38,029 nucleotides of DNA from Deinococcales bacterium (GTDB taxonomy: Bacteria > Deinococcota > Deinococci > Deinococcales > Trueperaceae): positions 1 through 38,029 of the forward strand of contig JAAYYF010000071.1 of the NCBI GenBank assembly GCA_012515535.1, written 5' to 3'. Positions 22,132 to 30,453 of this stretch are shown piece by piece. Under the pieces are notes generated by a model, which saw only the letters and a list, made by a program, of their open reading frames with translations, did not search any database and was not told the DNA's origin. Positions within the stretch are counted from its first letter, which is position 1, and the number at the start of each line of letters is the position of its first letter. The position numbers were made by a program, and so were the translations under genes.

Positions 22132-23715
22132 CTAGACAGCCAGCGGCGGCTCGGGCTCGGCCGCGGGCCCCGGGCGCCGCAGCAGGCGCGCGACGAGGCT
22201 CGCCAGCAGCACCCACGCAGCCAGCACCAGCGGGGTGAGGTGGCCGTGGCGCACCCAGAAGGTCAGCCCCTCGCGCAGCGCGAACGGCGCGGCCAGCGTG
22301 GAGGGCACGCCGCGCTCGATCTCGGCGACCACGCGTCCGTAGGGGTCCACCGCGGCCGTGACGCCGTCGTTGCCGGCGCGGAGCAGCCAGCGGCGCGTCT
22401 CGATGGCGCGCATGCGCCCCATGTCGAAGTGCTGCCGCGCGCCGGCGCCCACCCCGAACCAGGCGTCGTTGGTGCCGAGCACCAGCACCTGCGCGCCCTG
22501 CGCCACCATGGCGCGCTGCACCTGCGGGAACACCGACTCGTAGCAGATGTAGGCGGCCAGTCGCCCCAAGGGGGTGAAGAGCGGCTCTGGGGCGGCGCCC
22601 GGCGAGGTGCTGGCCAGCAGGGGCAGGCCGAACAGCCCGAACACCCCACGGTAGAGCCCCTCGAGCTGGTCGATCAGCGGCCAGCGCTCGCCGAACGGCA
22701 CCAGGAAGCGCTTGTCGTAGCGGTCGAGCATGGCGCTGCCCGAGAGGCTGAAGAGCGAGTTGAAGTTGCGCCGGCCCTCGTAGGCGCGGCCGCCCACCAC
22801 GAAGGCGGCGCCGGGAGCGCTGGCGGTGATGGCGGAGCGCAGCGCGCCGCCGTCGCCGGTGTCGAGCTGGTAGCCGATCACCGCCCCCTCGGGCCACACC
22901 ACCAGGTCGAAGGGGCCCTCGGCCGCGTGCGCCTCGCGGGTGAGGCTCAGGTGCACCTCGAGCTCGCGCGCGGCGCTGGTGGCGCGCGCGAAGGGGTCGA
23001 CGTTGCCCTGCACCAGCAGGGCGGTGAGCGGCGCCTCTGCCACGGCGTCGGGCGCCGGCAGCAGCGTGGCGCCCTGCCAGAACGCCAAGCCCAGCAGCGC
23101 CGCCAGCGCGGCCAGCGCCACGCCCAGGTCGACGAGGCGCTCGCCCGGGGGCGTCGGGCGCACGCCCGCCCAGGGCCAGGCCAGCAGCGCCGCCGAGGCG
23201 GTCACGAGCAGGCTCAGGCCGTACACGCCCACGTGCTCGGCGAGCTGCCCGGGCGCCTGGTCGAGCCAGGCGTAGCCCAGCGCCCCCCAGGGGAACGCGA
23301 AGTAGCCCTGGGTGCGCGCCCACTCCACCAGCACCCACGCCACCGGCAGCACCAGCAGCACGGCCGCGCCCGGCGCGCGCCCGGCGCGGCCGCCCGCCAG
23401 GCGCCACGACGCCCAGCAGGTCAGGCCCCAGAACAGCGCCAGCAGCGCCACCATCAGCGGGAACACGACCCAGAAGGCGGGCCCGAACAGGACCGCGAAG
23501 CTGCGCGGCAGCCACAGCACGTAGACCGCGAAGAAGGAGAGGCCGAAGGCGCCGCCCGCCAGGAGCGCGGTGCGCCCGCGCGTGGCGCGCGCCACCGCCA
23601 CGAACAGGGGCACGATGGCGAACGCCAGCGGCCACCAGCCGTTGGGCGGCAGCGCCAGCGTGAGCAGGAACCCGCTCAGCAGGCAGGCCAGCAGCGCCAC
23701 CGCGTCGTCGCGCAT
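22132..23715 (-). CDS. lnt: Apolipoprotein N-acyltransferase
   Basis: Lnt adds the third acyl chain to the N-terminal Cys of lipoproteins in the inner membrane. The 527-residue protein has six to seven N-terminal helices, a nitrilase-like periplasmic domain (about 230-480) and a C-terminal helix. The catalytic triad is visible: E276 in VVWPEGAV, K335 in YDKRFLVPFGE and C391 in YICYESVFP. LPPNGWWPLAF near the N-terminus and FPWGALGYAW are conserved membrane-domain blocks. The ATG at 23715 lies 2 bp after the M20 peptidase stop; longer in-frame readings go into that gene. Its presence supports an organism with triacylated lipoproteins. Confidence 0.95.
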   Translation of the reverse strand: MRDDAVALLACLLSGFLLTLALPPNGWWPLAFAIVPLFVAVARATRGRTALLAGGAFGLSFFAVYVLWLPRSFAVLFGPAFWVVFPLMVALLALFWGLTCWASWRLAGGRAGRAPGAAVLLVLPVAWVLVEWARTQGYFAFPWGALGYAWLDQAPGQLAEHVGVYGLSLLVTASAALLAWPWAGVRPTPPGERLVDLGVALAALAALLGLAFWQGATLLPAPDAVAEAPLTALLVQGNVDPFARATSAARELEVHLSLTREAHAAEGPFDLVVWPEGAVIGYQLDTGDGGALRSAITASAPGAAFVVGGRAYEGRRNFNSLFSLSGSAMLDRYDKRFLVPFGERWPLIDQLEGLYRGVFGLFGLPLLASTSPGAAPEPLFTPLGRLAAYICYESVFPQVQRAMVAQGAQVLVLGTNDAWFGVGAGARQHFDMGRMRAIETRRWLLRAGNDGVTAAVDPYGRVVAEIERGVPSTLAAPFALREGLTFWVRHGHLTPLVLAAWVLLASLVARLLRRPGPAAEPEPPLAV

Positions 23716-23717
23716 GC

Positions 23718-24851
23718 TCAGGCGCGCGTCAGCAGGCCGGTGAGGAGCGCCACGCGCTCGAGGGTCTCGCGCACGCGGATGTGCTCGTGGCGCGCGTGAG
23801 GGCCGCTGCCGGCGGCGCCCAGCCCGTCGAGCGTGGCCACTCCCAGCGCGGAGGTGAAGTTGCCGTCGGAGCCGCCCCCCACCACGGCGCCCTCGAGCGC
23901 CAGCCCCATGGAGGCGAGCACCGCCACGGCCTCCTCGTAGAGCGCCTGGTTCTTCACGTTGGGCTCCATCGGCGGGCGGTTGAGGCCGCCCGACACGGTG
24001 AGCGTGACGCGCCGGTCGCGCGGCACGTACTCGTGGATGGCGCGGGTCACGCGCTCGGCCTCGCTGGCCTTGAGGACGCGCACGTCCACGGTGGCCACCG
24101 CCTCCTCGGCGATCACGTTGGTGGCGAAGCCGGCGCGCGCGGTGGTGACGTTGACGGTGGTGCCGGCCACCTCGTCGGCGAGGTCCTCGACGTACAGCAG
24201 CAGGTGGGCGAGCTCGCGCAGCGCGCTGGCGCCGTCGGCGGGGTTGTTGCCGGCGTGCGCCGAGCGGCCCTCGAGGCGCAGCTCGAAGTCGCCGACGCCC
24301 TTGCGGCCCACCTTGAGGGCGCCGTCGTCGCGGCTGGGCTCTAGCACCAGCACGCGCTCGTGCTGCTGCGCCAGCGCCTCGATCAGCTCGCGCGACCGGT
24401 GCGAGCCGGTCTCCTCGTCGGAGGTGACGAGCAGGGTGACGTCGCCGGCCAGCGGCAGCCCCAGCCGGCGCGCCAGGTCGACGGCGGTGAGGGCGTTGGC
24501 GATGCCGGCCTTCATGTCGAGGGCGCCCGGCCCGAAGACCTGGTCGCCGTCGCGGCGCCACGGCATCTCGGCGAGGGTGCCGAGCGGCCACACGGTGTCG
24601 TAGTGGCACAGAAGCAGCGTGCGGGGGCCGTCACCGCCCGGTAGGCGCCCCTCGAGCACGTCGCCGGCTCCGCTGCGCGCGTGGCGCGTGACGGCGAAGC
24701 CGCGCTCCTGCATCAGCTCCTCCAGGCGGGAGGCCAGCGCGTCGCAGGCCGCCTCGTCGTGGGTGGGGCTCTCCCGCGTGACGAGGTCGCTAAGCAGCGA
24801 CAGGAAGTCGCGTTCGGCGGCGTAGGCCTGTTCCAGGATCTCGCGGCTCAT
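23718..24851 (-). CDS. M20-family zinc peptidase (glutamate carboxypeptidase-like)
   Basis: This 377-residue protein of the M20/CPG2-ArgE-DapE family has a co-catalytic di-zinc site. Visible ligands are H83 and the adjacent D85 in LCHYDTVWPLG, bridging D112 in GALDMKAG, E146-E147 in TSDEETGS, a Glu in LEPSRDDG and a C-terminal His in PHARHEHIR. The dimerisation lid starts at GRSAHAGNNPADGAS. Members cleave C-terminal Glu or deacylate amino acids; the exact substrate cannot be told here. There is no signal peptide, so it is probably cytosolic. ATG 24851 is preceded by TAGCAT at 6 bases, suggesting a leaderless transcript that then runs into lnt. Confidence 0.9.
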   Translation of the reverse strand: MSREILEQAYAAERDFLSLLSDLVTRESPTHDEAACDALASRLEELMQERGFAVTRHARSGAGDVLEGRLPGGDGPRTLLLCHYDTVWPLGTLAEMPWRRDGDQVFGPGALDMKAGIANALTAVDLARRLGLPLAGDVTLLVTSDEETGSHRSRELIEALAQQHERVLVLEPSRDDGALKVGRKGVGDFELRLEGRSAHAGNNPADGASALRELAHLLLYVEDLADEVAGTTVNVTTARAGFATNVIAEEAVATVDVRVLKASEAERVTRAIHEYVPRDRRVTLTVSGGLNRPPMEPNVKNQALYEEAVAVLASMGLALEGAVVGGGSDGNFTSALGVATLDGLGAAGSGPHARHEHIRVRETLERVALLTGLLTRA

Positions 24852-24857
24852 GGCGTA

Positions 24858-24863
24858 ATGCTA
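24858..24863 (-). promoter_or_regulatory. Leaderless-type -10 element of the M20 peptidase gene
   Basis: TAGCAT is followed by exactly six bases and the ATG at 24851. The hexamer starts within the TAG stop codon of the upstream gene. This promoter would serve the peptidase-lnt-trkA-trkH set. Confidence 0.55.
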
Positions 24864-25277
24864 ACCGTTGCGGCCAGGACGGCCGTGCCGTTGCCGCTTG
24901 CGGCCGCGCCGCCCCTCGCGCTTGCCGCTCGCGCCCGCCCGGGCGGGCTCCTCCGGCGCGCGCTGCTGCTCGACGAGGCGCTGGCTCCACAGCTGCTCGG
25001 CCAGCTGCCGCACGGTCGGCTCGGCGGTGGTGCGGGCGTAGCTGTAGCCCACGCGCAGGTCGCTGTCGGCGCGGCGCGCGTCGAGCTCCCGGCCCGCCTG
25101 GTAGCGCGAGAGGTAGACCTGCGCCAGCAGCACGTCGCGCATGCGCTGGGGCTTCACGGCGTGCAGGTCGCGGAGCGCCTGCTCGTAGGCGGCCATGGCG
25201 CCGCGCACGTCGCCGCGCTCGGCCAGCGCCTTGCCCCGCTTGAAGTGGCGGGCGGCTTCGTAGAGGAGCTCGCGCAT
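24861..25277 (-). CDS. Small TPR-like protein with basic tail, function unknown
   Basis: This 138-residue protein has a first half with a helix-turn-helix repeat pattern resembling one to two TPR units (EAARHFKRGKALAERGDVRG, then AMAAYEQALRDLHAV). The last 35 residues are strongly basic and Arg/Gly/Lys-rich, like an RNA- or nucleic-acid-binding tail. No named family was recognised. ATG 25277 has TAACAT six bases upstream, supporting this start. Its stop codon overlaps the promoter hexamer of the M20 gene. Confidence 0.7.
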   Translation of the reverse strand: MRELLYEAARHFKRGKALAERGDVRGAMAAYEQALRDLHAVKPQRMRDVLLAQVYLSRYQAGRELDARRADSDLRVGYSYARTTAEPTVRQLAEQLWSQRLVEQQRAPEEPARAGASGKREGRRGRKRQRHGRPGRNG

Positions 25278-25283
25278 GGGGGC

Positions 25284-25289
25284 ATGTTA
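25284..25289 (-). promoter_or_regulatory. Leaderless-type -10 element of the 24861-25277 gene
   Basis: TAACAT is followed by exactly six bases (GCCCCC) and the ATG. No Shine-Dalgarno purine run is present. Confidence 0.55.
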
Positions 25290-25328
25290 CCGCTGCCTGC
25301 CGCGCGGGCGTGCGGGGGGCGGGGCGCC

Positions 25329-25346
25329 GCCGGGGCACTCCCCGGC
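25329..25346 (-). terminator. Hairpin after the diguanylate cyclase gene
   Basis: GCCGGGG and CCCCGGC form a perfect 7-bp stem with a 4-base loop, 14 bp past the stop codon. No T-tract follows. Confidence 0.35.
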
Positions 25347-25360
25347 ACCGGCCCTCGGCG

Positions 25361-27004
25361 TCAGTCGACGGCGGCCACCTCGATGCGGTTGCGGCCCAGC
25401 TCCTTGGCGCGCAGCAGCGCGGCGTCGGCGGCCTCGATCCACTCGCGCAGGCTCTCCTCGGCGGGCACGGCGCCGCCGGCGATGCCCACCGAGGCGGCCA
25501 GCGGCCAGGCGATCTGGTGCGGCGTGACGCCCGACAGCTCGTGGCGCAGGCGCCGCATGGCGTCGAGCGCCCCGGGCAGCCCCGAGTTCAGCACCACCAG
25601 GAACTCCTCGCCGCCCCAGCGCACCGCCAGGTCCTGGGGGCGCAGGTGGCGCACCAGCAGGTCGGCCAGCGCCTTGAGGGCCTCGTCGCCGGTGGAGTGG
25701 CCGTAGACGTCGTTGACGCGCTTGAAGTGGTCGATGTCGACCATCGCCACGCTGACCGGGCGCTGCTGGGCGCGCGCCTGGGCGATCACCTCCGGCAGGC
25801 GCAGCTCGAAGCCGCGCCGGTTGAGCAGCTCGGTGAGCGGGTCGGTGAGCGCCGCGGTGCGCCAGCGGTTGTGCTCCACCAGGTGCTGCACCCGCGCCGC
25901 CAGCAGCGGGGCGGCGGTGTCGAGCACCGCGGTGCGCTCGGGCTGGCGCGGGAAGAACAGCCGGCCCACCTCGGTGCCGCCGGTCACCAGCGGGTAGGCG
26001 TAGCCGGTGAGGCTGCCCTTGGCGGCCTCCGCGTGCACCTCGATGCCGTGCAGCGACGGCACGCGCTTCAGCGCGCGGTCCATCAGGCCGGTGAGGGTGA
26101 GGCCGTCGCCCGGCTCGCCCATCACCCGCTCCAGCAGCGTGGCCCAGGCGCGCAGCTCCTCCTGCGCCTCCACCTGCCGCCGGTTGTTGTTGAGCAGGAC
26201 CACGATCACCACGGCGAACTGCACCAGCGCGAGGCTGCCGATGAAGGCGATGGCCTCGGGGCCGTCGCGCAGCGTGGGCCGCTGGTAGATCAGCATCAGC
26301 ACGCGCGCGCCCACGAGCTCGAGGCACACGATCGCCACGCCGGTGGCGATTATGTCGATGTGGACGTCGTTCACCTCCATGTAGACGCCGATCGCCAGCA
26401 GCACGTAGGAGAGCAGCCACAGCGTCAGGTAGCTCACGTCGGTGCCGCCCTCCAGCCAGGAGTAGGCGGCGGCGCAGAGGGTGCGGAGGTAGAAGCCGAG
26501 CGCCACCAGCAGGCGCCCCTCGGAGGCGCCGCCGCGCATCACCCCGCCCACGAACGGCACGGCCGCGAGCAGCAGCACCAGCTCGGTGAGGGGGAAGCCC
26601 AGGTCCATGGCCTCCTGGCGCGCCTCCACCAGCAGCCATACCAGGAACGCCAGCGGCAGCAGCACCGCCAGGACCAGGGTGCGCGACATGCGCTTGCCGG
26701 GGGCCAACAGCAGCGCCCCGAACCAGGCGACCGCGCCCAGGTAGTAGGTGGCGTCGGTGAGGAAGGTGCCGGCGAAGACGTCGTAGCGCCGGTTGACCGA
26801 CCAGGCGATCTCCTCGATCGCCCAGGCGAGGGCGCCGACGGTGGCGAGCCGCCACGGCAGCGTGCGGGGGCGCCGCGCCACCAGCGGCACCGCCACGGCG
26901 GCCGCCGCGACCGGCAGCGCGCCGATCGCGTAGGTGCCACCCATCAGCGATACCACCACGAGGCCAGCGAAGAGGCCCAGCAGCAGCCACACGTTGCGAT
27001 CCAC
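25361..27004 (-). CDS. Membrane-anchored diguanylate cyclase (GGDEF)
   Basis: This 547-residue protein makes c-di-GMP from GTP. About eight to nine hydrophobic helices fill residues 5-275 and form an uncharacterised membrane sensor region. A coiled or linker segment and a possible GAF-like part (about 285-385) come next, followed by the GGDEF domain from about 388. The catalytic motif is RWGGEEF (GGEEF at 464-468), and MVDIDHFKRVNDVYGH supplies the metal/GTP site. An I-site, RPQD (455-458), lies five residues upstream of GGEEF, so product inhibition is expected. No EAL or HD-GYP domain is fused. The start is GTG 27004 with a GGGGGC run upstream. It follows the SpoU-type gene by 85 bp. Confidence 0.92.
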   Translation of the reverse strand: MDRNVWLLLGLFAGLVVVSLMGGTYAIGALPVAAAAVAVPLVARRPRTLPWRLATVGALAWAIEEIAWSVNRRYDVFAGTFLTDATYYLGAVAWFGALLLAPGKRMSRTLVLAVLLPLAFLVWLLVEARQEAMDLGFPLTELVLLLAAVPFVGGVMRGGASEGRLLVALGFYLRTLCAAAYSWLEGGTDVSYLTLWLLSYVLLAIGVYMEVNDVHIDIIATGVAIVCLELVGARVLMLIYQRPTLRDGPEAIAFIGSLALVQFAVVIVVLLNNNRRQVEAQEELRAWATLLERVMGEPGDGLTLTGLMDRALKRVPSLHGIEVHAEAAKGSLTGYAYPLVTGGTEVGRLFFPRQPERTAVLDTAAPLLAARVQHLVEHNRWRTAALTDPLTELLNRRGFELRLPEVIAQARAQQRPVSVAMVDIDHFKRVNDVYGHSTGDEALKALADLLVRHLRPQDLAVRWGGEEFLVVLNSGLPGALDAMRRLRHELSGVTPHQIAWPLAASVGIAGGAVPAEESLREWIEAADAALLRAKELGRNRIEVAAVD

Positions 27005-27078
27005 TCATGCCCCCATGAGGCTCGGCGCCCGGTCCACCGGCCCCGCGACGCACCGCGCGAGCGGCACGCCCACCGTGC

Positions 27079-27096
27079 CCGCTACGCGCCTAGCGG
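27079..27096 (-). other. Small inverted repeat at the end of the SpoU-type gene
   Basis: CCGCTA (27079-27084) and TAGCGG (27091-27096) flank a 6-base loop and include the stop codon of the SpoU-type gene. It could be a weak terminator or a chance repeat. Confidence 0.2.
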
Positions 27097-27875
27097 CGCG
27101 CGCGGGAGGCCCGGTACGCGGCGATCGACACCGAGATCGCCAAGTTCAGGGATTCTACCCGATTGTCCTGCTCGATCCTCACGGTCCGGGGCGGCGCGGA
27201 CACCGGCGCCGGCGCGACCGTGCTCCGGGGGTCGGGCGCGGCCGCCACGGCCGCGTCGGCGGCGCCCGGCGCCTGCCACTCGGGGCCGAACAGCAGCGTG
27301 AAGGGGGAGCGGAACTCCACCTCCTCCAGCTCCAGCTCGCCGCCGGCGTCGAAGAGGTAGGCGGCGTGGCGCGGGTAGCGCGCGCGGTACGCCTCGAGGC
27401 TGGCGAACGCCTGGCAGCGCACCGCGAAACGCAGGCCCACCGAGGCGCGCACCACGTACGGCCCCCAGGCGTCGACGGCCGGCGCCACCAGCGCCAGGTC
27501 GCCGAAGCCGAACGCCACCAGGCTACGGATGGCGCTGCCGACGTTGCCGGGGTGGCTGGGGCGCACCAGCGCCACGTGGTCGGCAGCCTCCGCCAGGCGC
27601 TCCTCGCGCTTCGCCACCACCGCCAGGCAGTGCACGCTCTCCTTGCGCCTGAGGCGCGCCACGGTGGCGTCGTCGCGCCGCGCCGCCACCCCGGCGCGCG
27701 CCGCGGCCGCCAGCAGCCGCTCGCGCTCGGTGTCGGGCAGGCGCGCGTGCCACAGCACGGCCGTCACGTCGTCCGGGCGGTGGGTCAGGGCCTCGAGCAC
27801 GGCGAAGCGCCCGAAGGCGTAGGTGAAGGGCAGCTCCGCGCGGTAGGGCGGGAGGCGCCCGCCCGCCGGGCTCAC
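27090..27875 (-). CDS. SpoU/TrmH-family RNA 2'-O-methyltransferase
   Basis: This 261-residue SPOUT-class enzyme is predicted to methylate a ribose 2'-OH of rRNA or tRNA with S-adenosylmethionine. An N-terminal substrate-binding part (1-95) precedes three knot motifs: PGNVGSAIRSLVAFG (109-123) with the catalytic Arg, LLFGPEW (194-200) and NRVESLNLAISVSIAAY (238-254). Between motifs 2 and 3 the usual short ARGLS-type segment is replaced by about 30 Ala/Pro-rich residues (201-230), an unusual insertion in the knot region. Start GTG 27875 overlaps the upstream stop (GTGA). A GTG five codons earlier is possible. The RNA target cannot be assigned. Confidence 0.88.
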   Translation of the reverse strand: MSPAGGRLPPYRAELPFTYAFGRFAVLEALTHRPDDVTAVLWHARLPDTERERLLAAAARAGVAARRDDATVARLRRKESVHCLAVVAKREERLAEAADHVALVRPSHPGNVGSAIRSLVAFGFGDLALVAPAVDAWGPYVVRASVGLRFAVRCQAFASLEAYRARYPRHAAYLFDAGGELELEEVEFRSPFTLLFGPEWQAPGAADAAVAAAPDPRSTVAPAPVSAPPRTVRIEQDNRVESLNLAISVSIAAYRASRARR

Positions 27876-28900
27876 GGGCGCGTCGGCCACTCGAAGGGCG
27901 CCGCCAGGCCGGCGCGCGCCGCCGCCTCGGCCTCGGGGGGCGCGTAGTCGAGGGCCAGGGCGCCGCGGTAGGCGCGCAGGGCGGCGGCGCGGTCGCCGGC
28001 CAGGTCGCAAAGCTGGCCGAGGCGGGCGAGCACGAAGCCCGGCAGGTAGTAGGGCTCCTGGAAGTCGCCGGCCGCCACCCCCTGCAGCAGCTCGAGCGCC
28101 TCGGCCACGTGCGCGTGGGCCAGCAGCAGGTTCGCCTGGTGGTAGCGCGCCTCCGGCAGGTCGAGCTCGCGCAGCTGCGCGAGCAGCGGCGCCGGGTCCT
28201 CGACCTCGCCGCGCATCGCCACGTCGAGCAGGGCGCGGGTGCGGGCCTCGTCGGGGTCGGGCGCCGGGTCGGGGGCGTCCGCCAGCTCCACCGTGCCGGC
28301 CAGCGCCGCGGTGAGGGCCGGCAGGTCGTCGACGCCCGCCAGCAGCGCGACGTGACGGTAGGGCAGGGCGCGCACCCGCTCCGCCACGCGCGCGGCGCGC
28401 TCCGCCGCCCAGCCGGTGCCGGGGCCCTCGCCGTACTCCTCCACCCGGGCCGCCTCGTAGGCGGCGATGGCGGGCAGGAGCTCGGAGCGGATGCGCCCCA
28501 GGTCGAGCGCCCTGCCGAGCAGCTCCTGCACGGGGCGCAGCGCCGCCTGCACCTGCCTGAGGTGCGCCCGGCCCGCCTCGAACTCGCTCAGGAAGCGCTC
28601 GAAGCGCTCGGCGTCCTCGGCGTTCCCCGGCTCGCCCGGCCCGCCGGCCACCGAGGCCACCTCCACCAGCGGCACGCCGCGGCGGCGCGCCCACGGCACC
28701 ACCGTGTGCGGCAGGGCGATCTCGGGGGTGGCCTGCCAGCCGGGCGCGCCCAGCGCGCCCGGCGGCAGCGAGGCGAGCGCCACGGCCTCGGGCTGCAGCC
28801 GCTCGAGGATCGAGCGCACGTGGACCACGGTGTAGAGCGGGAAGCGCGTGTGGAACGGCCCCACCAGGGGCACGACCGTCACGCGGAGCGAGGGAGCCAT
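27872..28900 (-). CDS. Unrecognised protein, possibly TraB/ChaN-like with TPR-like end
   Basis: This 342-residue soluble protein was not confidently recognised. The first two thirds carry LERLQPEAVALASLPPG, then WARRRGVPLVEVA, then ERAARVAERVRALPYRHVALLAGVDDLPAL. Their order recalls the EreA/ChaN/TraB fold (a Glu-rich strand, then a late ERN-type helix followed by vvxGaxH), but the usual His is missing. Residues about 235-335 look like TPR helices (YHQANLLLAHAHVAEALELL, then LCDLAGDRAAALRAYRGALALDY). No signal peptide or membrane segment is seen. It is translationally coupled to the SpoU-type gene by a four-base overlap. ATG 28900 has TACCAT six bases upstream. Confidence 0.7.
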   Translation of the reverse strand: MAPSLRVTVVPLVGPFHTRFPLYTVVHVRSILERLQPEAVALASLPPGALGAPGWQATPEIALPHTVVPWARRRGVPLVEVASVAGGPGEPGNAEDAERFERFLSEFEAGRAHLRQVQAALRPVQELLGRALDLGRIRSELLPAIAAYEAARVEEYGEGPGTGWAAERAARVAERVRALPYRHVALLAGVDDLPALTAALAGTVELADAPDPAPDPDEARTRALLDVAMRGEVEDPAPLLAQLRELDLPEARYHQANLLLAHAHVAEALELLQGVAAGDFQEPYYLPGFVLARLGQLCDLAGDRAAALRAYRGALALDYAPPEAEAAARAGLAAPFEWPTRP

Positions 28901-28906
28901 GCCCCA

Positions 28907-28912
28907 ATGGTA
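28907..28912 (-). promoter_or_regulatory. Leaderless-type -10 element of the 27872-28900 gene
   Basis: TACCAT is followed by exactly six bases (TGGGGC) and the ATG. It would also drive the coupled SpoU-type gene. Confidence 0.55.
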
Positions 28913-28939
28913 CGGGTCGCCAGCCCCGGCGCGGCGCGG

Positions 28940-28945
28940 TAAGGT
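28940..28945 (+). promoter_or_regulatory. Possible -10 element for the 29014 gene
   Basis: TAAGGT lies 68 bases upstream of the ATG and is oriented away from the divergent gene. The -35 is not evident. A GAGGA ribosome-binding site follows near 29002-29006. Confidence 0.3.
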
Positions 28946-29013
28946 GGCCGGACGAACCCACGGCGCGGCGTGAACCGGGGGCCTGGCGCCGCTCTAGATC
29001 CGAGGACCGTCCG

Positions 29014-30453
29014 ATGTACCGAACCGACAGACAACCTGCGTGGCAGCGCGACGTCGCCTGGGCCAGCGCGCTGCTGCTCGTGCTCGTCACGCTGGCCGGC
29101 ACCCTGCTCTTCAGCCTCGCGCGGCTCAGCACGCCCACGCGCGGGCCCGAGGTGGGCGCCGCCGTGCTGCGCCTCACCCTCCGCCCGGGCGGCGAGGGGA
29201 GCCTGGTCGCCGTGCGCACCGGCGCCGGCTACGTGCCGGGCCAGCCGCTCATGCTGCTGCCGGGCCTGCAGGTCTACGCCGACCCCTCCGAGGTGCCGAC
29301 CTTCACGGCGGCCGACGCCGTGAGCCGCAGCGCCGGCGTGCTGGCCGACCGCCTGGTGCGCGGCGGCGGCGGCGCGCTGCTGGAGGCGCTCGGCGACGGC
29401 GCGTTGAGGCGCCAGTTCGAGCTCGCGCTGGAGGGCCCGGTGGCCGAGCTGGTCACCGGCGCCCTCGCCGCCGAGATGCTGCCGGCGGGCCTCGACGACG
29501 GCAGCCGCCTCGCCGACTGGCGCGCGCAGGCCGCCGCCGACCCTGGGCAGCCGGTGCAGCCGCTGGTGGGCGTGTTCGTGCGTCTGCCGGTCGCGCAGGT
29601 GCAGAGCATGAGCGACCGCGAGCTCGGCGCCGCCGTGGTCGCCGAGCTCGCCGGCGCGGTGATGGAGGGCGGGCTGCCGGCCGCCCAGGCGCTCGTCAGC
29701 AACGCCAACCTGAGCGGGCGGCTGGAGCGCGGCGTCGACACGGTGGCGCGCGCCCGGCTGCACGAGCTGTTCAGCGCCATGCTGCTGGCGCAGCAGGGCG
29801 AGATGGAGGCGCGCCTGGCCGAGGCGCAGGCGGCGATGGCGGGGGCGGGCGCCGACGACGACGGCCTCGCCGGCCTGCTGCCCGCCGCCGAGGTGGCGGG
29901 CCTGGCGCCCGAGCAGGCCGAGGCGCGCGTGCTGGCCGCGCTCGCCGAGCGCGCCTACGACGGCGGCGGCGAGCTGGCCGCCGCGCAGCTCACCCGCGCC
30001 GGCCAGGTCGAGCGCGTGCGCGCGGTGGCGCCCCTGCTCGACGCCTTCGGCGCCCGGGCGCACGGCCGCTACCTGCTGTGGACCTGGCTCGGCGGCGCCC
30101 TGGCGCTGGCGCTGCTCGCGGGGCTGGTGGGCTTCTCGCGCGGGCTGCTGCGCTTGGTGAACCCTGCGGTGGCGCTGCTGATCGGCGGCGGCCTCGGGGC
30201 GCTGGCGCTGCAGGGGGTGGGCTCGGCGCTGCCGCACGACGCTCCGCTGCCGCTCGGGGCGCAGGCGCAGGGCGCCTTCACCGCGCTCGTCGACCTCGCG
30301 GCCCACGCCGTGCGCAGCCTGCCGGCGTTCGTGCTGGAGCTGCCGCTGCGCCACTACCTGATCGTGGGGGGCGCGGGCGCGCTGCTGGTGCTGCTGGCGC
30401 TCGTGCTGTGGCTGCTGCGCGGGCTGCGCCCGCGGCGCCGCTACTACCGCTGA
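29014..30453 (+). CDS. Membrane protein with large exported domain, function unknown
   Basis: This 479-residue protein has a first transmembrane helix at about 15-36 (signal-anchor). An Ala-rich, mostly helical hydrophilic region follows (about 40-345), probably outside the cytoplasm. Three more helices lie near 350-378, 382-402 and 442-466, and the tail is strongly basic (RGLRPRRRYYR). No catalytic motif or family was recognised. The ATG has GAGGA 8 nt upstream. Its 3' end overlaps the convergent DUF3298-type gene by 10 bp, and it is divergent from the unrecognised 342-residue protein. The middle domain has runs of Ala/Leu/Glu compatible with coiled coils. Confidence 0.72.
   Translation: MYRTDRQPAWQRDVAWASALLLVLVTLAGTLLFSLARLSTPTRGPEVGAAVLRLTLRPGGEGSLVAVRTGAGYVPGQPLMLLPGLQVYADPSEVPTFTAADAVSRSAGVLADRLVRGGGGALLEALGDGALRRQFELALEGPVAELVTGALAAEMLPAGLDDGSRLADWRAQAAADPGQPVQPLVGVFVRLPVAQVQSMSDRELGAAVVAELAGAVMEGGLPAAQALVSNANLSGRLERGVDTVARARLHELFSAMLLAQQGEMEARLAEAQAAMAGAGADDDGLAGLLPAAEVAGLAPEQAEARVLAALAERAYDGGGELAAAQLTRAGQVERVRAVAPLLDAFGARAHGRYLLWTWLGGALALALLAGLVGFSRGLLRLVNPAVALLIGGGLGALALQGVGSALPHDAPLPLGAQAQGAFTALVDLAAHAVRSLPAFVLELPLRHYLIVGGAGALLVLLALVLWLLRGLRPRRRYYR

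Noticed and set aside
20785-23799. A 1004-codon open frame opposite trkA and lnt
   Set aside because: Same shadow effect. The minus frames carry all catalytic motifs of TrkA and Lnt.
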